A DNA stretch of 64,000 bases from Reticulitermes speratus (GCA_021186555.1 JAJKFL010000042.1:47846980-47910979); one strand, 5' to 3'; counted from the stretch's first letter, positions 20,283 to 31,552 are shown. Notes: generated by a model not told the origin, from the letters alone. Numbers and translations are program-made.

Positions 20283-22075
20283 TACTAATAAGTTACTCGT
20301 GTTGCATGAAATAAGCCAGGCTTAGGCGCATTCAGTTGTTTTTATTTCATACAGGACAACAGTGCTGCCGCGATGAGACGTAATTTTTCACTAAGCAGAC
20401 GTTCTGAAGAAATGACAATCGCGTAGCGGAAGTGACGCATTCTGTCTTCAATATGTCGAACTGCACAGATGGCGGTTGTCGGTTTATATCTTTACCTAAC
20501 ATCGGAATATTGAGACGAATAGAGCTTTATCGTGAGTAAGAGACACGTGTTTTCAAGGTTAGTGGACTGAGCATTCAATTTCACCGTCTGTCTTGTCAGT
20601 GTGTCTTGTGTAAACATGCTGGTAACGTCGCGTGTCAAATGGCGTGAGGAAGTCTAACTTCTGTGAAGGAAGCAGCGCAGATTAATGGCGTTATTTGGCG
20701 TAATCTGAAGGCAAATTTCTTATATTTTTAAATGCTGTTTGTTGAGATAAAGTCATGCGTAGTTGTTTAAAGTTTGTTCTTAGTTTCTTACTTTCAAAAT
20801 ACGAAGAAAAGTGCATTTGTGGTGTTCATGTTACGAATACAGCAAAAATTGCAGTGTAGTTTTTAGTAGTCGTTCTTTAAGAGGTAAGGAAGGAGACTTA
20901 GAGACTACGTCTGTCGTATTTTCATGAAATTTGATGTGAGGCCAGGTGACAGTCATACTAAATGGCGTAAACGAATGTCTACCTTCACGTTCCATATCGT
21001 GAGTGACGTCCGATGTAGAAGATTGCTACGTAATGCCGTTCAGAAATTGGGAGTTTCGTGAAAATTTATGCTGGCGAAGCCGTATCTGACTTTAAGGCCG
21101 CGAATGAAACGTTTGCCCCGTTTTCCACACTTTTCGTCCGTTTTGGATAAAGATTGGTGCATGAGATGTTAAAAAGTGTTCAGTTACCTGCGGTTTCTGA
21201 AAACCGGACAACAAAAGCTGTACTTTACCTAGAAACGTAAATGAATTTGCATGCATACTGACCGCGTTTAATCTTCCGATTTGGGTAAAATTGGGTGTAA
21301 GAATTGTGCCCTTAGCGCAGTTGAACATCCGTGATTTTCGTGAAAATCGGCGCAGTGACGGCGGTACTTCTCTGATTAACCAAATGAAATTACATTTACG
21401 CTTGTAAACATGTATGACATTTTGACAGTTTAGTACGACTTGTTAAATTCTGCGTACTGCGTCACGGCGTACACCATTTACCAGCCGGCTGCCTTATTTT
21501 AGTGACTGAGTGAATGCAATATAATTCTTCAGTTATAACTATTTCTTGCTTTGACTTTGCGTTTCATTTAAGGTTTCAGTATTATACAAAACAATTCACC
21601 AATTACTGTAGTTATTGCTGCATTATAGAGCAAGAACTTACATGCGCAGTTGTCACAATACGTAATTTGAAAGTGTTTTATTTCTAAATGCGACTGAATT
21701 AAATTAATTTTAAAGTGAAGTGTATTATTTAAAGAGAAATAATAATGTAGTGAGGCCTGATGTTAGTGTAAAGTGTGTTCAGAAAGTGAATTTATTAAAC
21801 TGTGTCATATACGTATTCTAAATATTTTATCTAGACTGCTAAATTAGTAGCAACATAACATTTGACTGTCCTGTGATGTGTGGTATTGTTGTGTGGAACT
21901 ACGGTTTCATATGGCACTCAAGAACTCCCTTCAATATCAACACATACAACAAAGGCACAGGTAAGAACAGGAAATTAAGTTGTTTTTTATATATATATTT
22001 GTCATCCCGTTTTGTTGATTGCAATAATGAAGGAATTGATTACTCTCAAACACAACAAGTGTGTGTGTGATATAC
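20283..22075. other. No gene recognised
   Basis: About 1.8 kb of AT-rich sequence. Phrases such as tttcgtgaaaatttatgctg (21053) and ttttcgtgaaaatcggcgca (21334) suggest an old dispersed repeat. No exon found. Confidence 0.35.
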
Positions 22076-22082
22076 CTTTATT

Positions 22083-22125
22083 CTGGCAACATTTTTCGGC
22101 CCACTATGGTCATCTTCAGGCCAAT
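22083..22125 (-). ncRNA. Hammerhead-like motif, degenerate
   Basis: Minus strand: helix I TGGC pairs with GCCA (4 bp), core CTGAAGA (complement of 22113-22119), helix II GACC/GGGCC imperfect, then GAAAAATGTT where GAAAC is expected. It fits a decayed Penelope-type hammerhead. Confidence 0.5.
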
Positions 22126-22255
22126 AATATAAAATTCATAAAAAGTACTGTAAGCAATTTTATTAAAAGATGTTAGTAATTGAGTTCTCAGTGTTACATT
22201 CAATCCAATACGTCTTGATGTGTCAAATTTGTTATGATAATAATTAGAATGACAG

Positions 22256-22545
22256 TCGACCTCGGTGGACTAGTGGTTAGCGTGCTCGCCACTGGACCCA
22301 AGGTTCGCGGGTTCGATCCCGACCGAGGTCGATGGATTTTTAAAATAAAATCCGTAGCACCACTTCCTTCGGATGGGAAGTAAAGTCCCATGTCGTAGAT
22401 TTACGGCATGTAAAAGAACCTTACGGGCATGAATAGAAATGTTCCGTAAGCAAAATTTAGCGCCATTTCTCACCCAAGTCTCCTGACTGCCTGTCAGATG
22501 GCTCTGGCGGTCACATCAGGATTATTATTATTATTATTATTATTA
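22256..22545 (+). mobile_element. SINE-3 family copy with tRNA-like head
   Basis: Head: box A tggactagtggttagcgtgc and box B gcgggttcgatcccgaccga, which base-pairs as an acceptor-like stem with gtcgacctcggt at the start. Body: ttcggatgggaagtaaagtc, acggcatgtaaaagaacctt and gatggctctggcggtcacat. It ends in a (tta)n tail at 22525-22548. Confidence 0.88.
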
Positions 22546-22548
22546 TTA

Positions 22549-22875
22549 ATTAAAATTACAAAGTTATGGTCAAAAGAAGATTCATATGGTTAAATAAGTT
22601 GAATTACCATGTTATTTAACAAGTGCTGAATCTTCATTATCGCTTCGTGTCATTTTTATTGTAAATATGTTCAGTAGTCTTATATAATTCTTAGATGTTG
22701 CATCTCTTTACCTTGCTTTTCCGTAAGACATGGGGCTAAACTTCCAAATATAATGGCAGATGACTTTATGTAGCTTTTACGCTGAACTATAGTCACAGTT
22801 GCAGTTTAGTTTCCCTGAGTTACATTAGGGTTTTAACATGGCACAACAAATTATTTCGGCCCCAGTTTAATCCAT
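22549..22875. other. No gene recognised
   Basis: AT-rich unique sequence. Confidence 0.35.
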
Positions 22876-23036
22876 GTGGGATATGCGGTGGAAAAAAGTG
22901 GCATTGTGGGTCAGATTTTTCTCCAAGCACTTCTGTTGTTCCTCTCAGTATCATTCCACCAATGTTCCGCACTCACATTTCCTCCGCGTCACCGACGCTA
23001 TATAATCGCAGCAGCTGACAGCGTCGTTGTATGACG
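22876..23036 (+). mobile_element. SINE-5 family, headless copy
   Basis: Words gtgggatatgcggtggaaaa, ttttctccaagcacttctgt, cagtatcattccaccaatgt and gacgctatataatcgcagca follow the order at 34380-34500. Confidence 0.7.
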
Positions 23037-23384
23037 TGCAACAAAATTAACTCAAGTAATTGTTGCCATTGTTGCTGCACTTCAAAGCAAGAATGTCACA
23101 AATGCAGTCATCGTGTTTCTAAAGCATTCCAAACATTTTTATGTGCTTTCGCAAAATTTCGAAAAGTGACATGTCTGTCTGTCCGTCCTCTATCCGCATG
23201 GAACAAAATGTGCAATGTAATATATATATATGTATATGTACATATTAAAGTACATAAAGTAGTTAAAAATACACGCCACAGCGTATGCACTAATAATGGA
23301 TTGTTATGATATCTACATGACATAATCAGCATAATTTTATTCTGTTCTAATTTGAAATTTTAACTGCTTTCACAGTATTTACCC
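23037..23384. other. No gene recognised
   Basis: AT-rich with a short (ta)n stretch near 23220. Confidence 0.35.
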
Positions 23385-23585
23385 TGAATTCAGGCTTCCG
23401 CCGCGATGTTGATGAAATCTGCGGTCTTCTGAGGTGTTACGCGGCGTCGTGTGATAATTGTTTACCGACGTTTCGGGACAACGTATCGGTCCCATCATCA
23501 CGGGTCAAGAGTCCGAAACGTCGGTAAACAATTACCACACGACGCCGTGTAATACCCCAGAAGACCGCAGATTTATTTACAGGAG
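23385..23585. repeat. Foldback element, degenerate hammerhead-like family
   Basis: Complete left end (caggcttccgccgcgatgtt) through ccgacgtttcgggacaacgt and cggtcccatcatcacgggtc. A short right arm follows (gtccgaaacgtcggtaaaca ... gaagaccgcagattt). The spacer half of the right arm (the CTGA-like core) is deleted. Confidence 0.78.
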
Positions 23586-23650
23586 TTGATCCATCTCGAT
23601 CGGTAACACAAAGATTAGATGTTTATATTACGTATTTATTTGTATTTACG

Positions 23651-23700
23651 TCGCCTGATGACGCCGATTAATCGTCAAAACATATAGGAGGGTCCAAGTT
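23651..23700 (+). ncRNA. Weak hammerhead-like remnant
   Basis: CTGATGA (23655-23661) is followed by a short stem (cgccgattaatcgtc) and AAAACATATAGGAGG in place of GAAACATGTAGGA-type sequence. G12 is lost, and helix I is poor. It may be a fossil only. Confidence 0.3.
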
Positions 23701-23739
23701 TATGTAGATTATAATTTTATTATTTACATATGTGGTATA

Positions 23740-24146
23740 TGTACAGGCATACACAAAGAATGTGCGGTTTTAATAGTGAACCTATTAAACGCACCATCTT
23801 TTGTGTATGCCCTGTACATGGTACAAGCGCAAAGCACGGATGAATAATACAGGCATACACAAACGAATGGTGCGGTTTTAATAGTGAACACTATTAAAAC
23901 CGCACCATTCTTTTGTGTATGCCCTGTACATGGCTACAAGCGCAAAGCACGGAATGAATAATACAGGGCATACACAAAAGAATGGTGCGGTTTTAATATG
24001 AACACTATTAAAACCGCACCATTCTTTGTGTATGCCTGTACATGGCACAAGTGCAAAGCACGGATGAATAATACAGGCATACACAAAGATGTGCGTTTAA
24101 TAGTGAACATATTAAAACGCACTATTTGTGTATGCCCTGTACATAT
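23740..24146. repeat. Tandem array of mariner hairpin units (~115 bp)
   Basis: Four consecutive units each hold a hairpin like 18434-18511 (acaggcatacacaaa ... tttgtgtatgccctgtac). They are separated by the same ~35-bp spacer (atggtacaagcgcaaagcac then ggatgaataa). Hairpins lie at about 23742-23817, 23850-23930, 23961-24035 and 24071-24145. The outer copies carry many 1-bp losses. The 60-70-codon minus-strand frames are artefacts. Confidence 0.85.
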
Positions 24147-24371
24147 TAAATTATAATTCTAACCACCTCTTGTACTTGATAGGGAGGTCACATGGATCTG
24201 TTTTGCGCTCACTGTGGAACTATTGATATTCCATTTGCTTATACGAACGGATTTAGACTTAATAGCACAGGCCTAAATAAATAAATAACATTGGTGGATT
24301 GTGTTCATGTTAAACGGGTTGCACGGCGCTTACTAACGACAAAAACATGTAATTATGGCTTACGGGTGTAT

Positions 24372-24497
24372 GGTTACAGGATGTCCCTTTTATCGTGTCC
24401 CTGAGCAAGGGATCGCTCACGGTATGTGGCGGCGGATGCAGGCTTAATATGTGATAAAACTGCCGTGCTCGGGGACACTATAAAAGGGACATCTGTT
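24372..24497. mobile_element. Small MITE with ~28-bp inverted ends
   Basis: Left end ggatgtcccttttatcgtgt, then ccctgagca; right end tgctcggggacactataaaa, then gggacatc. A diverged relative lies at 48615-48745. Superfamily unassigned: no clear target duplication. Confidence 0.65.
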
Positions 24498-24682
24498 CTT
24501 ATTTATTTATATTTATGGTTTATTTAATTATGCCGGTAGTTCGGACTTATGGTGTTGAACAGCGGACTGGAAAGGACTAGAAGGAAGCGGTTAAGTCCTT
24601 ATTTGAGCTGTGATCCCAGTATTTGTCTAGATGGACTGGGAGAAACCACGAAAGACATTTTTAAACACGCGTTAGATTGCCA

Positions 24683-24945
24683 ATCCCAGTGGCCGCGCGG
24701 TCTAAGGCGTGGGTCTGCGGCCGTTCGCTTGCTGGGATTGCGGGTTCGAATCCACCAAGGGGCATGGATGTCTGTCTGTTGTGAGTGTTGTGTGTTGTCA
24801 GGTAGAGGTCTCTGCGTCAGGCTGATCACTCGTCCAGAGGAGTCCTACCGAGTGTGGTGTGTCTAAAGTGTGATCGTGAAGTATCGATAATGAGGAGGCC
24901 TAGGCCCCCAAGGGGCTGTTGCGCCATTGGAAAAAAAAAATTAGC
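24683..24945 (+). mobile_element. SINE-2 copy, plus strand
   Basis: Head: cccagtggccgcgcggtcta then aggcgtgggtctgcggccg; box B gcgggttcgaatcc. Body and tail are as in the 19464 copy, ending gcgccattggaaaaaaaaa. Confidence 0.92.
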
Positions 24946-25640
24946 AATAGATTTATTCAATTGGACAGAATTTTATATTACGTAGTGATGTTGGCTGGAA
25001 CTGTTACTATTGTATAATGTCCCCCCCTGCCCCCCTTTATCAGGACAACTGACTACGCGCAAAATACGGATTGTAGAGGGATAAAAGGAACTAAATTTTT
25101 AAAAGGCGAACTGTCACGCATTCGTTTTAATTGAGTTAACACGGTCGTATAACAAAGTGGGATTTAACTCGTCTGTAGCACTACTGAAATTTACGGTGTG
25201 AAAGAGTATGGATGGCGTGTTGTTAGCTAATGATTGAGTGTTCAGAACGTTGGCTGACCCGATTAATGGGGGGGGGGGGGGTTGATTGGTGGTGTGTGTG
25301 TGTGTGTGGTCAACAGCCTCTGCTGGCTGTATATCGATAACAAGCAGACCGCGCATCCTGTGATGAATACTGAAATACTCCACCATTACAAGCTACACTA
25401 CAACCCAGCCGCAGGCACAGTCAAATATGTAACTTTCTGGTCTATCTGTGTAGTCAGGTTGCAAGCGATGTGTGGTAAAACCACGTAAGGTAACGGGATT
25501 AGCTGCCGTTAGAGAGTTAATGTGGCCGTCACGTGACGGTGAGATGAGAACAGTATAATAACTAACTAACTCCATGCAGCAGATTCCTTCTTGAGAAGCT
25601 AACAGGTCGTCAGCTAGTCAAGAAATTCCCCGCGTTTTAT
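24946..25640. other. No gene recognised; (G)n(GT)n at 25268-25310
   Basis: Contains a G12 run next to a GT microsatellite and a C-rich patch at 25021-25036. No exon evidence. Confidence 0.35.
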
Positions 25641-25922
25641 GTAACCCGAAGGTTCATTACCGCATTCACAACAGCCCGCCACCTGTCCCCTATCCTCAGC
25701 CATATCAATCCAGTCCATGCCCCCCATCCCACTTCTTGAAGATCCATTTTAATATTATCCTCCCATCTACGCCTGGGTCTTCCAAGTGGTTTCTTCCCTC
25801 AGGTCTCCGCACCAAAATCCTGTATGCACCTCTCCCCTCACCCATACGTGCTACATGCCCCGCCTACCTCATTCTTCTTGATTTGATCACCCAAATAATA
25901 TTTGGTGATGAGTACAGATCAT
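25641..25922 (-). pseudogene. LINE C-terminal tail, minus strand
   Basis: The minus strand gives, with frameshifts, the [18 protein letters not shown] block (complement of 25735-25790) and the [11 protein letters not shown] block (complement of 25690-25730). The HVARM-like block follows at 25845-25865. This is the same LINE class as at 5828-6070. Confidence 0.75.
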
Positions 25923-26108
25923 TAACAGTACAGATCATTAACAGTACAGATCATTAACAGTACAGAGCATTAACAGTACAGATCATTAACAGTACAGATC
26001 ATTAACAGTACAGATCATTAACAGTACAGATCATTAACAGTACAGATCATTAACAGTACAGATCATTAACAGTACAGATCATTAACAGTACAGATCATTA
26101 ACAGTATA
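25914..26108. repeat. Tandem repeat, 16-bp unit
   Basis: About 12 copies of cattaacagtacagat. It begins at the 5'-truncated edge of the adjacent minus-strand LINE. Confidence 0.9.
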
Positions 26109-26189
26109 ATTGTGTACAAAATGTATGTCGATGAAAGAGATCGGGGAAAAACAGAATACGACAGAAAAGAAACGTGTTACAGAAGTTAC

Positions 26190-26372
26190 GGAGGATAAGA
26201 TTGGCGAGGCATGTAGCACACATGCCAAAATGGGAAATGCATACAAAATCTTATCCAAACAAGGAAAGCAGAAAACAAAGAGAAAGATGCACAGAAATAA
26301 GAAATAAAATAAATCGTTTTTAAGATGGGTGGCGCATGTAGCACGTTCGGAAAGCTGTGCTCATGTGTGTAT
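26190..26372 (+). pseudogene. Two decayed LINE tail motifs
   Basis: Two separate versions of the (R/W)xxHVARM motif: ttggcgaggcatgtagcaca (26201) and gatgggtggcgcatgtagca (26323). Each is followed by lysine/arginine-rich sequence. Two nested or duplicated old LINE tails are likely. Confidence 0.5.
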
Positions 26373-26579
26373 ATGTGTGTGTGTATGCAGAATATCAGTT
26401 AAAGAAAGACAGAAACACGCAGAGCAGTGCGCTTAGTTATGAAGATCGCTGTCTGACCGATCGCTAAGTTAAACACCTTTGTGTACCTGAGAAAGGAGAC
26501 AGAATTAATCTCCGAAACCTTGTGTTCTCAGATTAGTACATTTTAACGGCACAATGGCAAAGTCCAGTTGCAGTACCGT

Positions 26580-26907
26580 TGTAGTCCTGATGGTGGTAGC
26601 AGTAGTAGCAGTACCAGTAGTAGTAGTAACAGCAGTAGCAGTAGTAGCAAATGTAGTAGTAGTGGTGGTAGTAGGAGTATCAGCAGCAGCAGTAGTAGTA
26701 GTAGTGCTGGTAGTAGGAATAGCAGCAGTAGTAGTAGTAATATTAGTAGTAGCAGCAATATTAGTAGTAGTAGTAGTAGGATCGGTAATAATAATAGTAG
26801 CAGCATTAGTAGTAGTAGCAGTACCAGCATTAATAATAGTTGTAGTAGTAGCAGTACCAGCATTAATAATAGTTGTAGTAGTAGCAGTACCAGCATTAAT
26901 AATAGTT

Positions 26908-26945
<38 letters not shown>

Positions 26946-26982
26946 TGTTGTAGTAGTAGCAGTACCAGCATTAATAATAGTT

Positions 26983-27016
<34 letters not shown>

Positions 27017-27039
27017 CAGTACCAGCATTAATAATAGTT

Positions 27040-27076
<37 letters not shown>

Positions 27077-27387
27077 CAGTACCAGCATTAATAATAGTTG
27101 TAGTAGTAGCAGTACCAGCATTAATAATAGTTGTAGTAGTAGCAGTACCAGCATTAATAATAGTTGTAGTAGTAGCAGTACCAGCATTAATAATAGTTGT
27201 AGTAGTAGCAGTACCAGCATTAATAATAGTTGTAGTAGTAGCAGTACCAGCATTAATAATAGTTGTAGTAGTAGCAGTACCAGCATTAATAATAGTTGTA
27301 GTAGTAGTAGTAGTTGTTGTAGTAGTAGCAGTACCAGCATTAATAATAGTTGTAGTAGTAGTAGCAGTACCAGCATTAATAATAGTT

Positions 27388-27424
<37 letters not shown>

Positions 27425-28262
27425 CAGTACCAGCATTAATAATAGTTGTAGTAGTAGCAGTACCAGCATTAATAATAGTTGTAGTAGTAGCAGTACCAGC
27501 ATTAATAATAGTTGTAGTAGTAGCAGTACCAGCATTAATAATAGTTGTAGTAGTAGCAGTACCAGCATTAATAATAGTTGTAGTAGTAGCAGTACCAGCA
27601 TTAATAATAGTTGTAGTAGTAGCAGTACCAGCATTAATAATAGTTGTAGTAGTAGCAGTACCAGCATTAATAATAGTTGTAGTAGTAGCAGTACCAGCAT
27701 TAATAATAGTTGTAGTAGTAGCAGTAGTAGTTGTAGTAGTAGCAGTACCAGCATTAATAATAGTTGTAGTAGTAGCAGTACCAGCATTAATAATAGTTGT
27801 AGTAGTAGCAGTACCAGCATTAATAATAGTTGTAGTAGTAGCAGTACCAGCATTAATAATAGTTGTAGTAGTAGCAGTACCAGCATTAATAATAGTTGTA
27901 GTAGTAGCAGTACCAGCATTAATAATAGTTGTAGTAGTAGCAGTACCAGCATTAATAATAGTTGTAGTAGTAGCAGTACCAGCATTAATAATAGTTGTAG
28001 TAGTAGCAGTACCAGCATTAATAATAGTTGTAGTAGTAGCAGTACCAGCATTAATAATAGTTGTAGTAGTAGTAGTAGTAGTAGTAGTAGTATGTAGTTG
28101 TAGTAGTAGCAGTACCAGCATTAATAATAGTTGTAGTAGTAGCAGTACCAGCATTAATAATAGTTGTAGTAGTAGCAGTACCAGCAGTAATAATAATAAT
28201 AATAATAAATAATAGTAGTAGTAGTAGCAGTAGCAGTAGTAGTAGTAATAGTAGTGGTAGAA
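26580..28262. repeat. Trinucleotide-type minisatellite, 33-bp unit
   Basis: Main unit agtaccagcattaataatag then ttgtagtagtagc (33 bp), about 35 copies, interrupted by pure (gta)n or (tag)n runs. The edges are simple (gta)n. Because every period is a multiple of three and stops are rare, 500-codon frames remain open in several frames on both strands. Their content (poly-Val/Ala, Ser/Asn, Thr, Leu) follows from the repeat and is not evidence of protein. Confidence 0.93.
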
Positions 28263-28560
28263 TAATTGCTATTAAAATTCGAGGGGAATGGTCTCAAAAT
28301 AGATCGTAAGACATAGTGTGAGGCGTCGACTGAATTCAACAGACTTTGGACAGCAACAAGTGACGGCTGCTTGTGCAAACGGTAGTGCAGTTTGGATTTC
28401 AAAATGGTGAACATTTGCTTGACTGTTGGTTTCCGAAGGAAGGCTTAAATTCATCGAATTACCCTTTAAGTGCGTATTGTTTAACAGTTGTATTTGGATT
28501 TGTGACTAAAGGTTTATATGCATTTTTTGTGACCCCCATGCGTGTTATGGGGACAGCCCA
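28263..28560. other. No gene recognised
   Basis: Unique sequence between the minisatellite and a SINE-like head. Confidence 0.35.
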
Positions 28561-28745
28561 TCCGGTATAGTGACTAGACTGTGGGCTGGACGACCGAGGA
28601 ATTGGGGGTTGATTCTCAGCAAGGGAAATAATTTTTTCTATGTCCAAAGTGACAAGATCAGCTCTGGGGCCCACCCAGCCTCTTGCGGGCTCTTTCCGCG
28701 AGGATAAAATTGCCGTGGCCGATAGCTAACCTATCATTTTCTAAC
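28558..28745 (+). mobile_element. SINE-like element with degenerate tRNA head
   Basis: tccggtatagtgactagact, gtgggctggacgaccgagga and ttgggggttgattctcagca follow the A-box/B-box spacing. The body ggggcccacccagcctcttg recalls SINE-1 (ggcccacccagcctcatg at 56455). Confidence 0.55.
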
Positions 28746-28765
28746 ATAGGTTACGAATGCGTGGA

Positions 28766-28810
28766 ATACGAGGTCTGTCCAAAAAGTATCCGACTATATT
28801 TAGGTATACT
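28766..28810 (+). mobile_element. Possible mariner terminal fragment
   Basis: tacgaggtctgtccaaaaag then tatccgac resembles mariner-family terminal repeats. No second end or transposase was found. Confidence 0.35.
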
Positions 28811-29320
28811 CGTATACTTCTACACCTCATAAGCTTGCCGAGTAACAACTGTACATTATAGGTCATGCATGTTACATGTCCTGCCCATCTGTTGCTCCTT
28901 AATTATGTGCAGAAACTGGTACAGTATGCTGTACTTATTGAGAGGGCGTTTGTGGTAAGCCTCGTCATAATTAGCAGATAAATGAGAGTCTCTAATTAAA
29001 ATAGCAACTTAGTACAACTGCAGACTGCCATAAGCACTTTACTGCCACTGTGCTTAATTTGGTGCCCGTAATAATATCTGGTGTGGAGTACAGATTATGA
29101 AATTGATTTTTTTCCCCGCCTCGTAGGAATTTCCCTAAAACATTGTTTCTTTCTACATGCATGGGCTGAACCACAGACCGCGTTGCTTGATTGATAAATT
29201 GCTCTGCAAGTATTATTTGTGATTGTCCGCGCATTAATACAACAGTAACATAAAACAAACGGAACTGCTGTAATTTATGTTGTGACTATGGAATTTCCAC
29301 AGCACCATATGGAACTATTT
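28811..29320. other. No gene recognised
   Basis: AT-rich unique sequence. The 88-codon minus frame (28992-29258) has no family signature. Confidence 0.35.
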
Positions 29321-29379
29321 TATCTCTATATTTATAGTCCGACAAATGTACAATTTAATATAATTAACTGTGTAACACT

Positions 29380-29424
29380 GTCCTACATGTTTCGAACCCT
29401 TAATTCGGGTTCATCTTCAGGGAC
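29380..29424 (-). ncRNA. Hammerhead-type ribozyme motif, minus strand
   Basis: Minus strand: helix I GTCC/GGAC (perfect 4 bp), core CTGAAGA (complement of 29414-29420), one unpaired U, helix II GAACCC/GGGTTC (6 bp, loop gaattaa). Then GAAAC, AT, and GTA with predicted cleavage after the A. All invariant core positions (CUGANGA, GAAA, UH) are present. Confidence 0.75.
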
Positions 29425-29734
29425 TCATCATCTCAAATTACACACTTTTACATTAATTAGTACAATTGTTTACATAGTAAAACATGAATTCTTTACAGTG
29501 TATATACAGTTCTCACCACCTAACAGTCAACCAACTCCGATATCAAAACAACACACATTATTCAACTTTTATTCAACTTTTAAAATTTTAAACAATGTAA
29601 GACTTGAAAAAGCCAACAACTACATTTTTCACCTTTTATTTATTTTGACCTGTATATACATTGTAAAGAATTCATGTTTTACTATGTAATCAATTGTACC
29701 AATTAACGTAAAAGTGTGTAATTTGAGATGATGA

Positions 29735-29779
29735 GTCCCTGAGGATGAACCGGAATTAAAGGTTCGAAACATGTAGGAC
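29735..29779 (+). ncRNA. Hammerhead-type ribozyme motif, plus strand
   Basis: GTCC (29735-29738), CTGAGGA (29739-29745), U, GAACC (29747-29751) paired with GGTTC (29761-29765), GAAAC (29766-29770), ATGTA, GGAC (29776-29779). Helix I is 4 bp perfect and helix II is 5 bp. It is the mirror partner of 29380-29424; the two differ at N7 and in the helix II loop. Confidence 0.75.
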
Positions 29780-29844
29780 AGCGTTACACAGTTAATGTGA
29801 TTAAATTGTACATTTATTGGACTGTAAATATAGAGTTAAAACGT

Positions 29845-31435
29845 ACGGAATGAATAATATTAAGGAACTATTTTACTAACATGACTGACATTACTGTTAC
29901 GTAGACATGTGTACAATGAATAATATTAAGGAACTATTTTACTAACATGACTGACATTACTGTTACGTAGACATGTGTACAATGAATAATATTAAGGAAC
30001 TATTTTACTAACATGACTGACATTACTGTTACGTAGACATGTGTACAATGAATAATATTAAGGAACTATTTTACTAACATGACTGACATTACTGTTACGT
30101 AGACATGTGTACAATGAATAATATTAAGGAACTATTTTACTGACATGACTGACATTACTGTTACGTAGACATGTGTACAATGAATAATATTAAGGAACTA
30201 TTTTACTGACATGACTGACATTACTGTTACGTAGACATGTGTACAATGAATAATATTAAGGAACTATTTTACTAACATGACTGACATTACTGTTACGTAG
30301 ACATGTGTACAATGAATAATATTAAGGAACTATTTTACTAACATGACTGACATTACTGTTACGTAGACATGTGTACAATGAATAATATTAAGGAACTATT
30401 TTACTAACATGACTGACATTACTGTTACGTAGACATGTGTACAATGAATAATATTAAGGAACTATTTTACTAACATGACTGACATTACTGTTACGTAGAC
30501 ATGTGTACAATGAATAATATTAAGGAACTATTTTACTAACATGACTGACATTACTGTTACGTATACATGTGTACAATGAATAATATTAAGGAACTATTTT
30601 ACTAACATGACTGACATTACTGTTACGTAGACATGTGTACAATGAATAATATTAAGGAACTATTTTACTAACATGACTGACATTACTGTTACGTATACAT
30701 GTGTACAATGAATAATATTAAGAAACTGTTTTACTAACATGACTGACATTACTGTTACGTAGACATGTGTACAATGAATAATATTAAGGAACTATTTTAC
30801 TAACATGACTGACATTACTGTTACGTAGACATGTGTACAATGAATAATATTAAGGAACTATTTTACTAACATGACTGACATTACTGTTACGTAGACATGT
30901 GTACAATGAATAATATTAAGGAACTATTTTACTAACATGACTGACATTACTGTTACGTATACATGTGTACAATGAATAATATTAAGGAACTATTTTACTA
31001 ACATGACTGACATTACTGTTACGTAGACATGTGTACAATGAATAATATTAAGAAACTGTTTTACTAACATGACTGACATTACTGTTACGTAGACATGTGT
31101 ACAATGAATAATATTAAGGAACTATTTTACTAACATGACTGACATTACTGTTACGTAGACATGTGTACAATGAATAATATTAAGGAACTATTTTACTAAC
31201 ATGACTGACATTACTGTTACGTAGACATGTGTACAATGAATAATATTAAGAAACTGTTTTACTAACATGACTGACATTACTGTTACGTAGACATGTGTAC
31301 AATGAATAATATTAAGGAACTATTTTACTAACATGACTGACATTACTGTTACGTAGACATGTGTACAATGAATAATATTAAGGAACTATTTTACTAACAT
31401 GACTGACATTACTGTTACGTATACATGTGTACAAT
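29845..31435. repeat. Tandem array, 66-bp unit
   Basis: Unit acaatgaataatattaagga, actattttactaacatgact and gacattactgttacgtagacatgtgt, with copy starts 66 bp apart (29911, 29977). About 24 copies, >95% alike. Variants (gtatac for gtagac; aaactg for gaacta) recur in blocks. It starts about 10 bp after the hammerhead composite. Confidence 0.93.
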
Positions 31436-31552
31436 CGAACAGTTTACCAAGCACAATCCGGCTTGTAAAATCTCATTTGTTACAAGTTTGCCCATCATTG
31501 AACACTATCTTGCTCTATTTCAGATCCTTAATTATCAGTGGTAATCATATGT

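Larger units (their letters stand above)
29325..29835. mobile_element. Inverted-repeat element with two head-to-head hammerhead motifs
   Basis: Arms of about 180 bp (29325-29505 and 29655-29835) are inverted copies. For example, tgtacaatttaatataatta pairs with the taatgtgattaaattgtaca region, and aaacatgaattctttacagt with the attgtaaagaattcatgttt region. Each arm carries one hammerhead-like motif (separate entries). The 150-bp centre is AT-rich with no coding signal. The size, inverted design and ribozymes suggest a Penelope-derived or retrozyme-like unit; this is inference. Confidence 0.75.

Noticed and set aside
22256-22330. tRNA gene
   Set aside because: Cloverleaf-like with A and B boxes, but fused to a SINE body and (tta)n tail. 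The same reasoning applies to the heads at 9003-9060, 24683, 31553, 36530 and 56346.
22855-22875. Further hammerhead (attatttcggccccag)
   Set aside because: Only the GAAA-like half is present; no CTGANGA partner within range.
23878-24122. Small minus-strand proteins
   Set aside because: They are translations of the hairpin array.
24071-24146. Functional divergence of the hairpin copies
   Set aside because: Symmetric 1-bp losses in homopolymers look like long-read consensus error, so no biological meaning is claimed. Similar losses occur at 55510-55800.
26505-28212. 500-codon open frames on both strands
   Set aside because: They result from a stop-poor repeat whose periods are multiples of three. 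Composition is pure repeat and several frames are open at once.
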